Shown here: piece by piece, positions 49,835-58,070 of the stretch
Position numbering within the stretch: position 1 is the first letter of the stretch
Layout of the letters: the number at the start of each line of letters is the position of its first letter
Virus record (IMG/VR): IMGVR_UViG_3300048672_000503
Location: 1-58,070 of that record
DNA length: 58,070 bases
Source of the DNA: a virus
Reading direction: 5' to 3' (one strand)
Translations under genes and position numbers: made by a program
The notes under the pieces: generated by a model
The model's database searches: none
The model's input: the letters and a program-made list of their open reading frames with translations, nothing else
Told to the model about the DNA's origin: nothing

Positions 49835-49993
49835 GGATATAAAAGGTTAAATAGGCATCCTAGCCCATCCCGGATCATACTAGGATAAAAGATATTTATA
49901 ATATTAAATAGAAAAACATATATAATTAATATAATATAATAAACAGTATTTTAGCTAGTGTGAACCGGGATGGGCTAGGATGCCTTTTAAGTC
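49835..49993. repeat. Palindromic intergenic element B
   Basis: Perfect 20-bp inverted arms at 49854-49873 and 49965-49984 (core CATCCTAGCCCATCC), around ~90 bp of AT-rich DNA. Its left 36 bp (49835-49870) equal the reverse complement of 5828-5863, so B is an inverted copy of element A. Elements B and A flank the ~13.9-kb head/lysis section on the circular map. The gap 49520-50193 has no gene. Confidence 0.85.
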
Positions 49994-50097
49994 TTCTAGT
50001 TCTAGCTATTTTGGTAAAATAAAAAAACTTTACTTTCGGTGGTGCTTATAGTATAAGCAAGATTATTTATAAATTTCGTTATTTTTATCGAAAAGCG

Positions 50098-50174
50098 TAT
50101 AATATAAATTCTGTTTTGTCCTAGGCATAGGCGCAAGTGATTTGAACCCAAGTTTTAAATCGGCAAAACAGAAT
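50098..50174 (+). promoter_or_regulatory. Late promoter with long 5' hairpin leader
   Basis: TATAAT at 50098-50103 is followed at the predicted start site by an 11-bp perfect stem (50108-50118 with 50164-50174; ATTCTGTTTTG and complement) and a 45-nt loop, then a ribosome site GGGG for the gene at 50200. No good -35 is seen (TTCGTT). It has the same layout as the early leader hairpins but unrelated sequence. Probably starts late transcription. Confidence 0.6.
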
Positions 50175-50199
50175 AACTTAATTTACTTGGGGAATGATA

Positions 50200-50553
50200 G
50201 TGTCGTATGCAAGAGAGGATTTCAGAGAGACTTCAAAACAAAAACTGAAGGGAATCATCGAAAATGAATTTAAAAATAACATCATACTTGCCTGTGATGT
50301 TTATGAATACATAAGTGATTGTGTATCACGCGATATAATAGATGATAGAAGTGGAATAACGGCAATAGTCGATTCGATATTAAGACAGCTTGACTATGTT
50401 AAACTTAATAATCCATCAAGTAACAACAATGTTTGGGTTATAAATAAAAACGATCGTGCAATAAATTCATTTATCTATAAAAAGAAAGAACAAGATGGTG
50501 ATGTTACAAAAATAAAATATACAGGCTACACACGTTATCCTGATTGCATTTAA
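50200..50553 (+). CDS. Protein of unknown function upstream of terminase
   Basis: 117 residues from GTG 50200, which is 7 nt after TTGGGG; the ATG at 50194 is too near. Soluble, charged; SYAREDFRETSKQKLKGIIENEF and later VINKNDRAINSFIYK. First gene of the late operon. No family recognised. Confidence 0.6.
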   Translation: MSYAREDFRETSKQKLKGIIENEFKNNIILACDVYEYISDCVSRDIIDDRSGITAIVDSILRQLDYVKLNNPSSNNNVWVINKNDRAINSFIYKKKEQDGDVTKIKYTGYTRYPDCI

Positions 50554-50572
50554 ACAAACACAAAATAACATT

Positions 50573-51037
50573 ATGACAGAAGAAAAGAAAAAGAATCCAA
50601 TTGGCAGACCAAGAAAGAGACTTGATGAACTTAATCCAAATTGGAAACAAATAATATTTGATGCTGCTCAAGATGGTGAAGGCCCAACTGCATGGAAGGT
50701 TTATTTGGGACTAGGGCATGAGACATTTCAAAATATGAAGGAGGATTATCCAGAGTTTAATACCGCTGTTCAAGAGGCCATGATATTAAATTTGCATTAT
50801 TGGGAGAATGAAGGTCGTGATTTAGTGCGTGGTCGCATCAAGGGAAATGGCAATGTTTATGCCTTAATTATGAATAATAAGTTTGGTTACAACTCAAGCA
50901 GAAATGAAACGAAACTTGTCGCAGAAGTCAAGGCAGATGTTGTAACAGCCACTCGTGATCTGACAAAAGATGAATTGCTTGCCCAACTCAAAAGTCGTGG
51001 CTTGCCAACTTCATTGTTGATTGAACAAAAGGATTAG
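50573..51037 (+). CDS. terS: Terminase small subunit
   Basis: 154 residues. A GRPRKR basic start, a helical DNA-binding-like part (WKVYLGLGHETFQNMKEDYPEF) and a later segment with YALIMNNKFGY are typical of terminase small subunits of myophages. It recognises the packaging site and recruits the large subunit two genes downstream. Confidence 0.8.
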   Translation: MTEEKKKNPIGRPRKRLDELNPNWKQIIFDAAQDGEGPTAWKVYLGLGHETFQNMKEDYPEFNTAVQEAMILNLHYWENEGRDLVRGRIKGNGNVYALIMNNKFGYNSSRNETKLVAEVKADVVTATRDLTKDELLAQLKSRGLPTSLLIEQKD

Positions 51038-51039
51038 TC

Positions 51040-51363
51040 GTGCATCCAGAAGTCAAAGAAATCATCACAAAAGCAATGAATGTTGCAAAATATGCCAAGG
51101 CAGAATACAAAGTCAAAGCTGATGCTGCAAAAACAAACAATGAGTCCACTGGTGGCTGGGAGTTGGACAATGGATACTTGAATAATTCAGATTGCAAGCC
51201 TGCTGGAACAAACGCATCACGTTGTATTGACTTAACAGAAGTGTTGGCACGTATAAAATCAATAGCAGATTTAGCACCATCAGATAGACAAGATTCAATT
51301 GATGCCATAAAGATGCATTGGAGACAGTGCATGGATTCATTTTTGCCAAAACCAAATGTCTAA
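51040..51363 (+). CDS. Small protein between terminase subunits
   Basis: 107 residues, GTG start 2 nt after the previous stop; 8-nt overlap with the terminase large gene. Charged N-terminal helix and a C-terminal part IDAIKMHWRQCMDSFLPK. No family recognised; its location suggests a packaging accessory role. Confidence 0.6.
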   Translation: MHPEVKEIITKAMNVAKYAKAEYKVKADAAKTNNESTGGWELDNGYLNNSDCKPAGTNASRCIDLTEVLARIKSIADLAPSDRQDSIDAIKMHWRQCMDSFLPKPNV

Positions 51364-52801
51364 AGTCTACACCATCCAAGATTTGGATTTGCTTGAACAA
51401 CTTGCTATTCTTGAAGCGCGTGAAGACTTTTATGCGTTCAGGAAGTTGATTCACCCAAAAATGAAAACTGGGTGGTTTACACGTTCAATCAGCCATCATC
51501 TTCAAGACTTCTATGTTGAGTGGATGGCTGGCAATCGACCCAAATTAGCAATCAGCACACCACCTCAACACGGCAAGTCATCAGCAGTTGTTGACTTCAT
51601 TGCTTGGTGCGCAGGTAAAAACCCAGAAAAGCGTGTGATCTTTTCATCTTTCAGTGAAAGATTGGGAGTGCGCTCCAATATGGCTCTGCAAAGAATATAT
51701 GGATCAAAACGCTATCAGGACATATTCCCAAATACAAAGCTAGGGGGCATCTGCAACCGCGAACTGCTGGAGTATGTAGGGTCGGAAGGCTACTTCAGAA
51801 ACACAACTGTACGAGGCTCTATCACTGGAGAATCGCTAGATTTGGGAATAATAGACGATGCCATCAAAGGTCGTGAAGCCGCAAACAGCGAAACAATCCG
51901 TGAAGCAGTATGGGAATGGCTCACAGATGACTTTTTTACTAGGTTCAGCGATGAAGCTGGACTGCTGGTTGTTGCAACTAGATGGCATGTTGACGATCCA
52001 ATTGCCAGGCTTGAAGCTGAGCTTGGCAGTGGATTGAAAGTAATCAACTATCCAGCTTTGGCTGAGCAAGATGAAAAATACAGGAATGAAGGTGAGCCAC
52101 TATTCCCTGAGTTGAAGTCAATAGATTTTTTGAATAGCGTCAAAAAGATAATGGCACCACTAAGTTGGTTATCATTATTCCAGGGAACACCAAAAGTCCA
52201 AGGCGGACAGCTTATCCACACAGAGCATTTCAACTATTATAATGTTTTGCCATTGCTTGAATATCGCTGTATTTATGCTGATACTGCGATGAAAACAAAA
52301 GAAAGGAATGACTTTTCAGTTTTACAATGCTGGGGGAAAGGCAAGGATGGTCGCATATACATGGTTGATATGATTCGAGGCAAATGGGAAGCACCTGAGC
52401 TTGAACGAAAGACAATTGCATTTTGGAATAAACATCATGCAATGACCAACCAAAATACTGGACAATTGAGAAGTCTCAAAGTTGAAGACAAAGCATCAGG
52501 CACTGGCTTGATACAAAAGATTAGGACAATTATTGATCCGCTGATACCTGTTGAAGCTGTTCAAAGAAACATTGACAAACTTCAAAGATGGAATGATGTT
52601 GCTGGCTATCAAGAGTCAGGTTATGTATTCTTACCTGAAAATGCAATTTGGCTATCTGACTTCTTGACAGAATGTGAATCATTCAGTTCTGATGACAGCC
52701 ATCTTCATGATGACCAGATTGATCCGATGATGGATGCCATTGTTGATATGGTGTCTGTTCAAAATGAAATGGGAATATGGGGTGCTTTGGGAAAAAGATG
52801 A
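51356..52801 (+). CDS. terL: Terminase large subunit
   Basis: 481 residues. Walker A STPPQHGKSS (about residue 68), Walker B LGIIDDA (about 160), and a C-terminal RNase-H-like nuclease part with YADTAMK and a late SHLHDDQIDPMMDAI. This is the DNA-packaging motor and headful/cos-cutting enzyme. Stop overlaps the next start (ATGA). Confidence 0.9.
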   Translation: MSKVYTIQDLDLLEQLAILEAREDFYAFRKLIHPKMKTGWFTRSISHHLQDFYVEWMAGNRPKLAISTPPQHGKSSAVVDFIAWCAGKNPEKRVIFSSFSERLGVRSNMALQRIYGSKRYQDIFPNTKLGGICNRELLEYVGSEGYFRNTTVRGSITGESLDLGIIDDAIKGREAANSETIREAVWEWLTDDFFTRFSDEAGLLVVATRWHVDDPIARLEAELGSGLKVINYPALAEQDEKYRNEGEPLFPELKSIDFLNSVKKIMAPLSWLSLFQGTPKVQGGQLIHTEHFNYYNVLPLLEYRCIYADTAMKTKERNDFSVLQCWGKGKDGRIYMVDMIRGKWEAPELERKTIAFWNKHHAMTNQNTGQLRSLKVEDKASGTGLIQKIRTIIDPLIPVEAVQRNIDKLQRWNDVAGYQESGYVFLPENAIWLSDFLTECESFSSDDSHLHDDQIDPMMDAIVDMVSVQNEMGIWGALGKR

Positions 52802-53214
52802 CAACAGAAATTAAAATAGATTGGTTTAACAGAACTCTTTTTTTAAAAGAATCACCAACAAAAAGCAAGCCACACTTGTTGATTGGTGTGTATTATAGTG
52901 GCGTAACATTCAAAGGTGTAGATATTATGTTTTTATTACCAGATGACAAAACAGCGACAGTTGTTGTATCAGCAGTTGATGCAAAGGGTTTTACAGCTCA
53001 AGTTGAAGGTGTTGAGTTCTCAAGCTCAGATGAAACTATTGTGACCGTTGATTCTGCTGGTGTCATGACTCCAGTTGGCATTGGCTCTGCTACAATCAAT
53101 GTTGTTGCTGATGCTTTAATCGGTGAAGGTGTTGAAGCATTGGTTGGTTTGCTTGAAGTGACTACTGTTGCTGGCAAAGCAGTGTCTTTAAATGTGACGG
53201 CAGTATTGTCATAA
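52798..53214 (+). CDS. Ig-like (Big_2-type) structural protein
   Basis: 138 residues from ATG 52798. The C-terminal ~100 residues follow the bacterial Ig-like pattern: FSSSDETIVTVDSAGVMTPVGIGSATI, with beta strands. Such domains decorate phage capsids and tails. N-terminal ~35 residues are distinct. It is coupled to terminase and followed by a hairpin. Confidence 0.7.
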   Translation: MTTEIKIDWFNRTLFLKESPTKSKPHLLIGVYYSGVTFKGVDIMFLLPDDKTATVVVSAVDAKGFTAQVEGVEFSSSDETIVTVDSAGVMTPVGIGSATINVVADALIGEGVEALVGLLEVTTVAGKAVSLNVTAVLS

Positions 53215-53234
53215 TTTAAAGCTAGTTTAATCCG

Positions 53235-53275
53235 TGGCTATCCCGTATAATTTATATGCGATAGCCATTTTTATT
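53235..53275 (+). terminator. Terminator-like hairpin before the portal gene
   Basis: 8-bp stem TGGCTATC/GATAGCCA (53235-53242 with 53260-53267), loop with further AT pairing, then TTTTTATT. A Rho-independent-type signal in the 71-bp gap between Ig-like gene and portal; it may reduce read-through and lower portal expression. Confidence 0.65.
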
Positions 53276-53285
53276 AGATAATGAA

Positions 53286-55142
53286 ATGCCAAAACAAGAA
53301 ATAGACATCAATCAAGCAATTGAGCTTGCAAAGCTGGAAGAAGCCAAGCAATTGGAATCTAGCAAAACATCAGACAGCTTTCAGAATTTTGAGCACAATC
53401 TTGGTATTGGTGCTAACAATGCCATGTCTTCAAGCACTTATGGATTCAACCCAATCACCCGCAACAGGACATTGTTGGAATGGATTTATCGTGGCTCTTG
53501 GCTGGGTGGCGTTGCGGTTGATGTTAAAGCTGATGATATGACACGTGGTGGAGTTGACATAATCGGTGAAACAGAACCTGACAAAGTTCAAGAAATTGAA
53601 GAGGAAATTGTCAAGCTTGGAATATGGAATAGCATCAATGAAGCATTAAAGTGGTCATATTTGTACGGTGGTTCAATAGCCGTCATGCTTGTTGATGGGC
53701 AAGATATTGAAACACCATTAAGACTCTCAACAATAAAAAAAGACCAATTCAAGGGATTGCTTGTTATGGATCGTTGGATGGTTGAGCCCAGCCTTAATGA
53801 TCTTGTCACAGAATATGGCCCAAGTCTGGGTCTGCCAAAATTCTATCGTGCTACAGCAATGGCACCTGCGCTTGTTAATCAAAAAATACACTACAGCAGA
53901 ATCATACGATTTGAAGGCATAAAATTGCCTTATTGGCAGCGTGTGATGGAAAACTTGTGGGGCCTGTCAGCCCTTGAGAGACTGTATGACAGAATGATAG
54001 CTTTTGACTCTGCCACAACAGGCGCAGCCCAATTGGTTTACAAGTCATACATCCGCAACTATAAAATTAAAGGATTGAGACAAGTTGTTGCCATTGGTGG
54101 TGATGCTTTAGAAGGCCTATCAAGATATGTGGAGATGATGCGCAGATTTCAAGGGATTGAAGGCATGACATTGCTTGATTCTGAAGATGAATATGCAGCT
54201 GATGCTCACAGTGCATTTGGTGGATTGTCAGACATCATGAGCCGCTTCATGGAACAATGCAGTGGTGCTCTTCAAATACCATTAGTGCGTTTATTCGGCC
54301 AAAGTCCATCAGGATTCAGTACTGGTGACACTGACTTGCGCAATTACTATGACACTGTAAATCAAGCACAAGAAAAAGACTTGAAGGTTGGTGTCACAAA
54401 GATTTACAAAGCTGTAGCAGCATCGCTTGGACAAGAAACTCCAGATGGCTTTGGATTAATGTTCAGAAGTTTGTGGCAAATGTCAGATGTTGAAAAAGCA
54501 GATGTCGCAAGTAAAAATGTTGAAACAATTGCTCGTGCTGAAGAATCAGGATTGACAGATCGTGTAACATCTTTGAGAGAGCTAAAGCAGCAATCCAAAG
54601 TCACAGGAATGTTTACCAACATCACTGATGAAATCATTGATGAAGCTGAAAATGAACCACCACCCATCCCTGAAGATGTAGAAATTGCTCAAATAAGAGC
54701 AGATGCCACAGAAAACAATAACACTCCAACTCAAATACCAGCTCAAACACAAACAGCTCCAAAAACAAAAGACAACAAGACAGTGTTTGCTGCTGGTATT
54801 CTTTTTATCACCGATTCAGGCAAAGTTTTATTTTTGAAAAGAAGTGAAAAAGCAGTTCATGGCGGTGAATGGGGATTGCCAGGTGGAATGATTGAAGATG
54901 GCGAAACGCCAGAGCAAGCAGCAAGGCGCGAGTGCTTAGAAGAAACTGGATTTGATTACAAAGGATTGATGATGCTGGTTGATACAGGAGATGGCTTTGC
55001 AACTTATGTTGCTCCAATTATGACAGGCTACACTGCCAAGTTGAATGATGAATCACAAGTATCAATCTGGCAAGACCCAAACCACATGAATGGATTGCAC
55101 CCCAATTTGGCGCATGTTTTACATAAATTAAATTTGAGATAA
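53286..55142 (+). CDS. Portal protein (DUF1073-type) fused to a C-terminal NUDIX hydrolase
   Basis: 618 residues. Residues about 45-470 have the DUF1073 portal sequence (LEWIYRGSWLGGVAVD near 64, YLYGGSIAVML near 130, FGQSPSGFSTGDTDLRNYYD near 345). After a Pro/Thr/Gln linker (about 455-497), residues 498-618 contain a NUDIX domain with a complete Nudix box at 534-556 (GX5EX7REUXEEXGU; REC LEETG part visible). The portal forms the dodecameric DNA entry vertex; NUDIX enzymes cut nucleoside diphosphate linked to other groups. The fusion would place twelve such domains at the head vertex. Confidence 0.9.
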   Translation: MPKQEIDINQAIELAKLEEAKQLESSKTSDSFQNFEHNLGIGANNAMSSSTYGFNPITRNRTLLEWIYRGSWLGGVAVDVKADDMTRGGVDIIGETEPDKVQEIEEEIVKLGIWNSINEALKWSYLYGGSIAVMLVDGQDIETPLRLSTIKKDQFKGLLVMDRWMVEPSLNDLVTEYGPSLGLPKFYRATAMAPALVNQKIHYSRIIRFEGIKLPYWQRVMENLWGLSALERLYDRMIAFDSATTGAAQLVYKSYIRNYKIKGLRQVVAIGGDALEGLSRYVEMMRRFQGIEGMTLLDSEDEYAADAHSAFGGLSDIMSRFMEQCSGALQIPLVRLFGQSPSGFSTGDTDLRNYYDTVNQAQEKDLKVGVTKIYKAVAASLGQETPDGFGLMFRSLWQMSDVEKADVASKNVETIARAEESGLTDRVTSLRELKQQSKVTGMFTNITDEIIDEAENEPPPIPEDVEIAQIRADATENNNTPTQIPAQTQTAPKTKDNKTVFAAGILFITDSGKVLFLKRSEKAVHGGEWGLPGGMIEDGETPEQAARRECLEETGFDYKGLMMLVDTGDGFATYVAPIMTGYTAKLNDESQVSIWQDPNHMNGLHPNLAHVLHKLNLR

Positions 55143-55146
55143 TACG

Positions 55147-55419
55147 ATGAATACAGCAGGTTTGAAAGGCACCATATCAGCAGGCAACCCAAGTCCAGTT
55201 GTTGTACCAGTATTGGGAGCAGGTAGTCCACAGCCACCCTATTCTGTTGTATTCACAACAGCAGCTGGCGCAGCAACTTTCAGCTTTGATGGTGGTACAA
55301 TTTACCAAACTATCGCAGCAAGCATCAGTGCAGGTGGCCAGTTGGTTTATTACATTAATCAACCAATCACTCATGTGAAGTTTACTGGTGCCAATACAGA
55401 AACATACCAAATATTGTAA
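55147..55419 (+). CDS. Small structural protein
   Basis: 90 residues, 4 nt after the portal stop. Gly/Ala/Thr-rich beta protein (TAAGAATFSFDGGTIYQTIAAS), with ITHVKFTGANTETYQ at the end, like small head decoration proteins. Function by position only. Confidence 0.55.
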   Translation: MNTAGLKGTISAGNPSPVVVPVLGAGSPQPPYSVVFTTAAGAATFSFDGGTIYQTIAASISAGGQLVYYINQPITHVKFTGANTETYQIL

Positions 55420-56193
55420 ATGTCCCAGGCAAGCTCAAAATACAAAGCAAGACAGCGATATAAGCTGGCCTCGCGCCTAGAAATGGAGTATTTAAAATCC
55501 CTACGCGCGATTGTAAAAAACATTGATCACATGACTAAGTCTATGATCAATGAAAATATGTCTGAAAGTGAATTGAAAGTTGCCCAAAGCTCATTATCCA
55601 AAATGCTTAATGACTATGGCAATACCATTGAACCATGGGCAAAAGCCAATGCTCAAAAAATGCTCAATAAGGTTGCCAAAGCGGATGAAGCAGATTGGGT
55701 ACAACTAGGCAGACAGATTGGAAGTGAATTGAAAAAGGAATTACAAACTGCACCAACAGGCGATTTGCTGAAGAAGTTTCTTGGTGAACAAGTGTCATTA
55801 ATCACCAGCTTGCCAATTGAAGCAAGCAATAGAGTTCATGAGATGACACTTAAAGGAATAACCACAGGAGAGCGGGCAAATTCAATCGCTGCAAAGATTT
55901 TAGAGACAGGTGATGTTACCCTATCTAGGGCAAAATGCATCGCCAGAACTGAAGTTGCAAGGACTGCATCTGGCTTGACAATGGCAAGAAGCAAGCACAT
56001 TGGTGTTACACATTATTATTGGAGAACTTCTGCTGATGGATCAGTTAGAGAGAGCCACAAACACATGAATGGAAAGATATGCGAATGGAATGCACCACCT
56101 GAAGTTGAGCCAGGAATGCATTATCATGCAGGGATGATTTACAATTGCAGATGCTATCCAGAACCGATATTAGATCACAATAAGGCAAATTAA
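55420..56193 (+). CDS. Head morphogenesis protein (Mu gpF/SPP1 gp7-like)
   Basis: 257 residues directly after the previous stop. Helical N-terminal part; the C-terminal domain has ARTEVARTASGLTMARS, then YYWRTSADGSVRESHKHMNG and a final HYHAGMIYNCRCYPEPIL, typical of the Mu F/SPP1 gp7 family (minor capsid/head morphogenesis). Associated with portal. Confidence 0.8.
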   Translation: MSQASSKYKARQRYKLASRLEMEYLKSLRAIVKNIDHMTKSMINENMSESELKVAQSSLSKMLNDYGNTIEPWAKANAQKMLNKVAKADEADWVQLGRQIGSELKKELQTAPTGDLLKKFLGEQVSLITSLPIEASNRVHEMTLKGITTGERANSIAAKILETGDVTLSRAKCIARTEVARTASGLTMARSKHIGVTHYYWRTSADGSVRESHKHMNGKICEWNAPPEVEPGMHYHAGMIYNCRCYPEPILDHNKAN

Positions 56194-56194
56194 A

Positions 56195-57736
56195 ATGACA
56201 AAAAGAACTACACAGCCAATAGACAATGCCAACATCTCATTGGCTTATGAGAATAACAAAGTGTCAGGAATAGTTGATGCAGTTGGCAATTATAAAAAAG
56301 TGTTATCAGTTCCAGGCAATAAAGCTGGTTACATGATTCCATTTGGCGATTCGTTTTTTGCAAGCATGTGGAGACCAACTGCTTTAACTGGGGGTGTGAT
56401 AACGGCTTCCAATGGTCTTGCAACATTAACCTTGACGGCAGCCAGTTCAGCATATACTGGTGCTTATTTCAGACTTGCATTGTCACCAACAGATGAATAC
56501 AACGATATTCATCAGGTATATGATTGCCCCACTTTAACAACAGTTCGATTTGTTTGCTCTGCAAATGCCCCAGCATCTGAAACATTGGTGAATCAGACTG
56601 CATGGTTCAACACTTCAAATTCCATAACTGCCAATTGCATCAATGTGATGAAAGCATTTTCAAAAAATCGCTTTTACATGCCGTATAATGGTGCCGTTGG
56701 TGGTGATGATTCATCAGAGGCATTGTTAAGATTTGAAAAGGATTTGTTATCACAAAAGCCCAATAGTGCATTGATTTTACTTGGAACAAACGATTCTGCT
56801 GGCTCAGACAATACAAATATAAATATATTTGTTGCTAATATGACGAAGATTTACACCAGATGTCTTGATGCTGGTATTATTGTTTATGCTTGCACAATAC
56901 CACCTATGGGGGCAACAAATGCAAGTGTAGCAGACACAACAAGGAATAGATTTATTCTACAGGCTAATAAATGGATTGTTGACTATGTGTCTAAAACCCC
57001 AGGAATGTTTTTGCATGATTTTTATTCATGGGCGACTGATCCAGCTCATGCACAGGGTGCCATGTCATCAACATATTGTACTGATGGAACACACTTCAAC
57101 ACCCAAGGCTGCTATCTTATTGGTAAAAAGATGGCGGCAAATTTTGACACTTGGTTATCCCCTGCTGTTGAAAGACTACCAATGTCCCAGGCAGATGGAT
57201 ATACATTTGACACTTCAAGTAAAAACCGATGGCTGAATCATTTATTTCAAGGTGCTGGCCCAGATGCTACAAGTTGGTCCACTGCTTTCCAAGGCACAGG
57301 CAACACAAAAACATCATCCGTAGTTGCAAGAACTCTCATAAAAGATGGTGATATCCTAGGAAACAATCAAAAAATAGCAATGAACTCAACAGCTTCTGGA
57401 TCAGCTGGCACTTCATTGGTGATACAAGATTGTAGCGCAAGGCTGACAGCTGGCAAAACATACATTGTTCGTGCCGCATGTTCATGGAAAAAGGGATCAT
57501 TCACGACTTTGAATCTTGAGATATCAATAACAAGTGTGGTCAGCTCAATATCAAAAGCAGCAAAAGCAGGCTTTGTTGATGTATTCGATGATACCGGCTA
57601 TGCACAATTTGAAACACCTCCCTTCATCTATCCAAGTGGAGTTTCAAGTGTTTCATTTTATTTACGTGGATTGACAACAGGTTCAGCGAGTGATGGTTTT
57701 GTTGAATGGGGTCGTGTCACATTTGAAGAACAATAA
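56195..57736 (+). CDS. SGNH/GDSL-type hydrolase in the head module
   Basis: 513 residues. Catalytic Ser52 in FGDSFF, block III GTND (197-200) and a final DGTH pair (Asp297, His300) make up the SGNH triad. The C-terminal ~180 residues are a beta-sandwich-like domain. In phages SGNH proteins deacetylate host polysaccharides, usually as tail parts; here it lies between the head morphogenesis gene and small lysis-type genes. Stop overlaps the next start (TAATG). Confidence 0.75.
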   Translation: MTKRTTQPIDNANISLAYENNKVSGIVDAVGNYKKVLSVPGNKAGYMIPFGDSFFASMWRPTALTGGVITASNGLATLTLTAASSAYTGAYFRLALSPTDEYNDIHQVYDCPTLTTVRFVCSANAPASETLVNQTAWFNTSNSITANCINVMKAFSKNRFYMPYNGAVGGDDSSEALLRFEKDLLSQKPNSALILLGTNDSAGSDNTNINIFVANMTKIYTRCLDAGIIVYACTIPPMGATNASVADTTRNRFILQANKWIVDYVSKTPGMFLHDFYSWATDPAHAQGAMSSTYCTDGTHFNTQGCYLIGKKMAANFDTWLSPAVERLPMSQADGYTFDTSSKNRWLNHLFQGAGPDATSWSTAFQGTGNTKTSSVVARTLIKDGDILGNNQKIAMNSTASGSAGTSLVIQDCSARLTAGKTYIVRAACSWKKGSFTTLNLEISITSVVSSISKAAKAGFVDVFDDTGYAQFETPPFIYPSGVSSVSFYLRGLTTGSASDGFVEWGRVTFEEQ

Positions 57737-57972
57737 TGTATTTAAAACAGATGAATAGAGAAGAATGTGAAACCGACAGAATGCTTAATGTTGTTGACAC
57801 TAAAAATTGCTTAACAGAAGAAGAATTGCAAGAATTGAAAAAACTCGCGCATCTATCAATAACCACCAGATGGATTGTGGGTGTGCTTTTTGCAATTGTG
57901 GCAATGACTGGTGCACCATCGTTTATTGATTGGGTTGGCAGGGCATTTGGCCTTATAGTATTTAAGCATTAA
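57736..57972 (+). CDS. Small membrane protein, holin-like candidate
   Basis: 78 residues from ATG 57736 overlapping the SGNH stop. Charged N-terminal ~40 residues with CLTEEELQELKKL, then a hydrophobic helix RWIVGVLFAIVAMTG and a shorter amphipathic tail ending FGLIVFKH. It precedes the spanin-like pair on the circular map, so a holin or antiholin role is plausible. Its end is duplicated at 1-119. Confidence 0.6.
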   Translation: MYLKQMNREECETDRMLNVVDTKNCLTEEELQELKKLAHLSITTRWIVGVLFAIVAMTGAPSFIDWVGRAFGLIVFKH

Positions 57973-58070
57973 TAATGTGTTATTCTGGAATTATCTATTA
58001 GTTGTTGTGTTGCTTGTTTTTTTAACTAACATAGGTCAATGTGTTGGTTCAAATACAATAGGCAAAGAAA
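57854..58070. repeat. Terminal overlap repeat, right copy
   Basis: Same 217 bases as 1-217 except T at 57981 (C at 128). See left copy. Confidence 0.95.
57977..58070 (+). CDS. N-terminal part of inner-spanin-like protein (partial)
   Basis: Second copy of the gene at 124, cut by the window end. GTG start, then Leu at residue 2 instead of Ser. The full-length gene is at 124-336. Confidence 0.85.
   Translation, partial: MLFWNYLLVVVLLVFLTNIGQCVGSNTIGKE

Noticed and set aside
50108-50174. A minus-strand tRNA suggested by GGGTTCAAATC inside the late leader
   Set aside because: The T-loop-like string is there, but no matching T-stem, acceptor stem or anticodon arm could be drawn; the 11-bp plus-strand stem fits the leader hairpin family better.
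1-58070. Prophage or temperate lifestyle
   Set aside because: No integrase, attachment site, repressor or host flank was seen, and the ends overlap to close the genome.

Overview
The window is the essentially complete genome of a tailed, contractile-tail (myovirus-type) bacteriophage. Bases 1-217 recur at 57854-58070 with one mismatch, so the contig closes on itself and the unit length is 57,853 bp. The DNA is AT-rich and densely packed, and most genes overlap by ATGA, TAATG or similar junctions. No integrase, excisionase, repressor, tRNA or rRNA was recognised, which points to a virulent phage. A Gram-negative host is indicated by Rz/Rz1-like spanin candidates, lipoproteins with lipoboxes and a PEP-CTERM-type sorting tail on one phage protein. 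The PEP-CTERM tail would fit an exosortase-bearing, probably aquatic, proteobacterium, but that host assignment is inference.

Layout. (1) Late plus-strand block, about 50.1 kb through the closure point to 20.9 kb: terminase small and large subunits, Ig-like protein, portal fused to a NUDIX domain, Mu gpF-type head protein, SGNH hydrolase, lysis-type membrane proteins, prohead protease/scaffold, cement-like protein, major capsid, connectors, M15 endolysin and holin candidate, DUF3383-type sheath, tube, frameshifted tail chaperones, short tape measure with lytic transglycosylase, hub, spike, wedge, tailspike, baseplate J, DUF2612 and tail-collar protein. It ends in a strong hairpin at 20.91 kb. 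(2) Minus-strand early block, 41.5 to 20.95 kb: FAD oxidoreductase, variant ThyX, HAD phosphatase, glycosyltransferase-like, radical SAM, SDR, VOC and dUTPase genes, GHKL ATPase, DnaQ-type exonuclease, DNA polymerase III alpha, nucleotidyltransferase, PD-(D/E)XK nuclease, SNF2 helicase and a pentapeptide-repeat protein. (3) Plus-strand block 41.66 to 49.5 kb: GDCSxLR-repeat protein, likely ssDNA-binding protein, PrimPol-helicase, many small zinc and membrane proteins, a frameshifted HNH gene and the PEP-CTERM-type protein.

How the parts work together. PrimPol-helicase, polymerase III alpha, the separate proofreading-type exonuclease, the ssDNA-binding candidate and the nucleotide genes form a largely self-sufficient replication set. 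At least six early minus-strand operons share one module: a TTTACT-N16-TATAAT promoter, a hairpin placed at the predicted 5' end of the mRNA, and an AAGGTGAATATC-type ribosome site. In the clearest variant copy the stem bases change in pairs, and two further operons have unrelated stems in the same place. A second family, palindromic GGATGGGCTAGGATG elements, sits at the main module borders and in the divergent early promoter region, and may be a phage-specific regulator or replication site.

Most notable: the hairpin leader family, the inverted palindromic elements, the PEP-CTERM phage protein, the portal-NUDIX fusion, the 28-unit cysteine-ladder repeat protein, and a radical SAM/FAD/variant-ThyX gene set that may modify nucleotides or DNA. 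All assignments come from reading the sequence; no database search was run.
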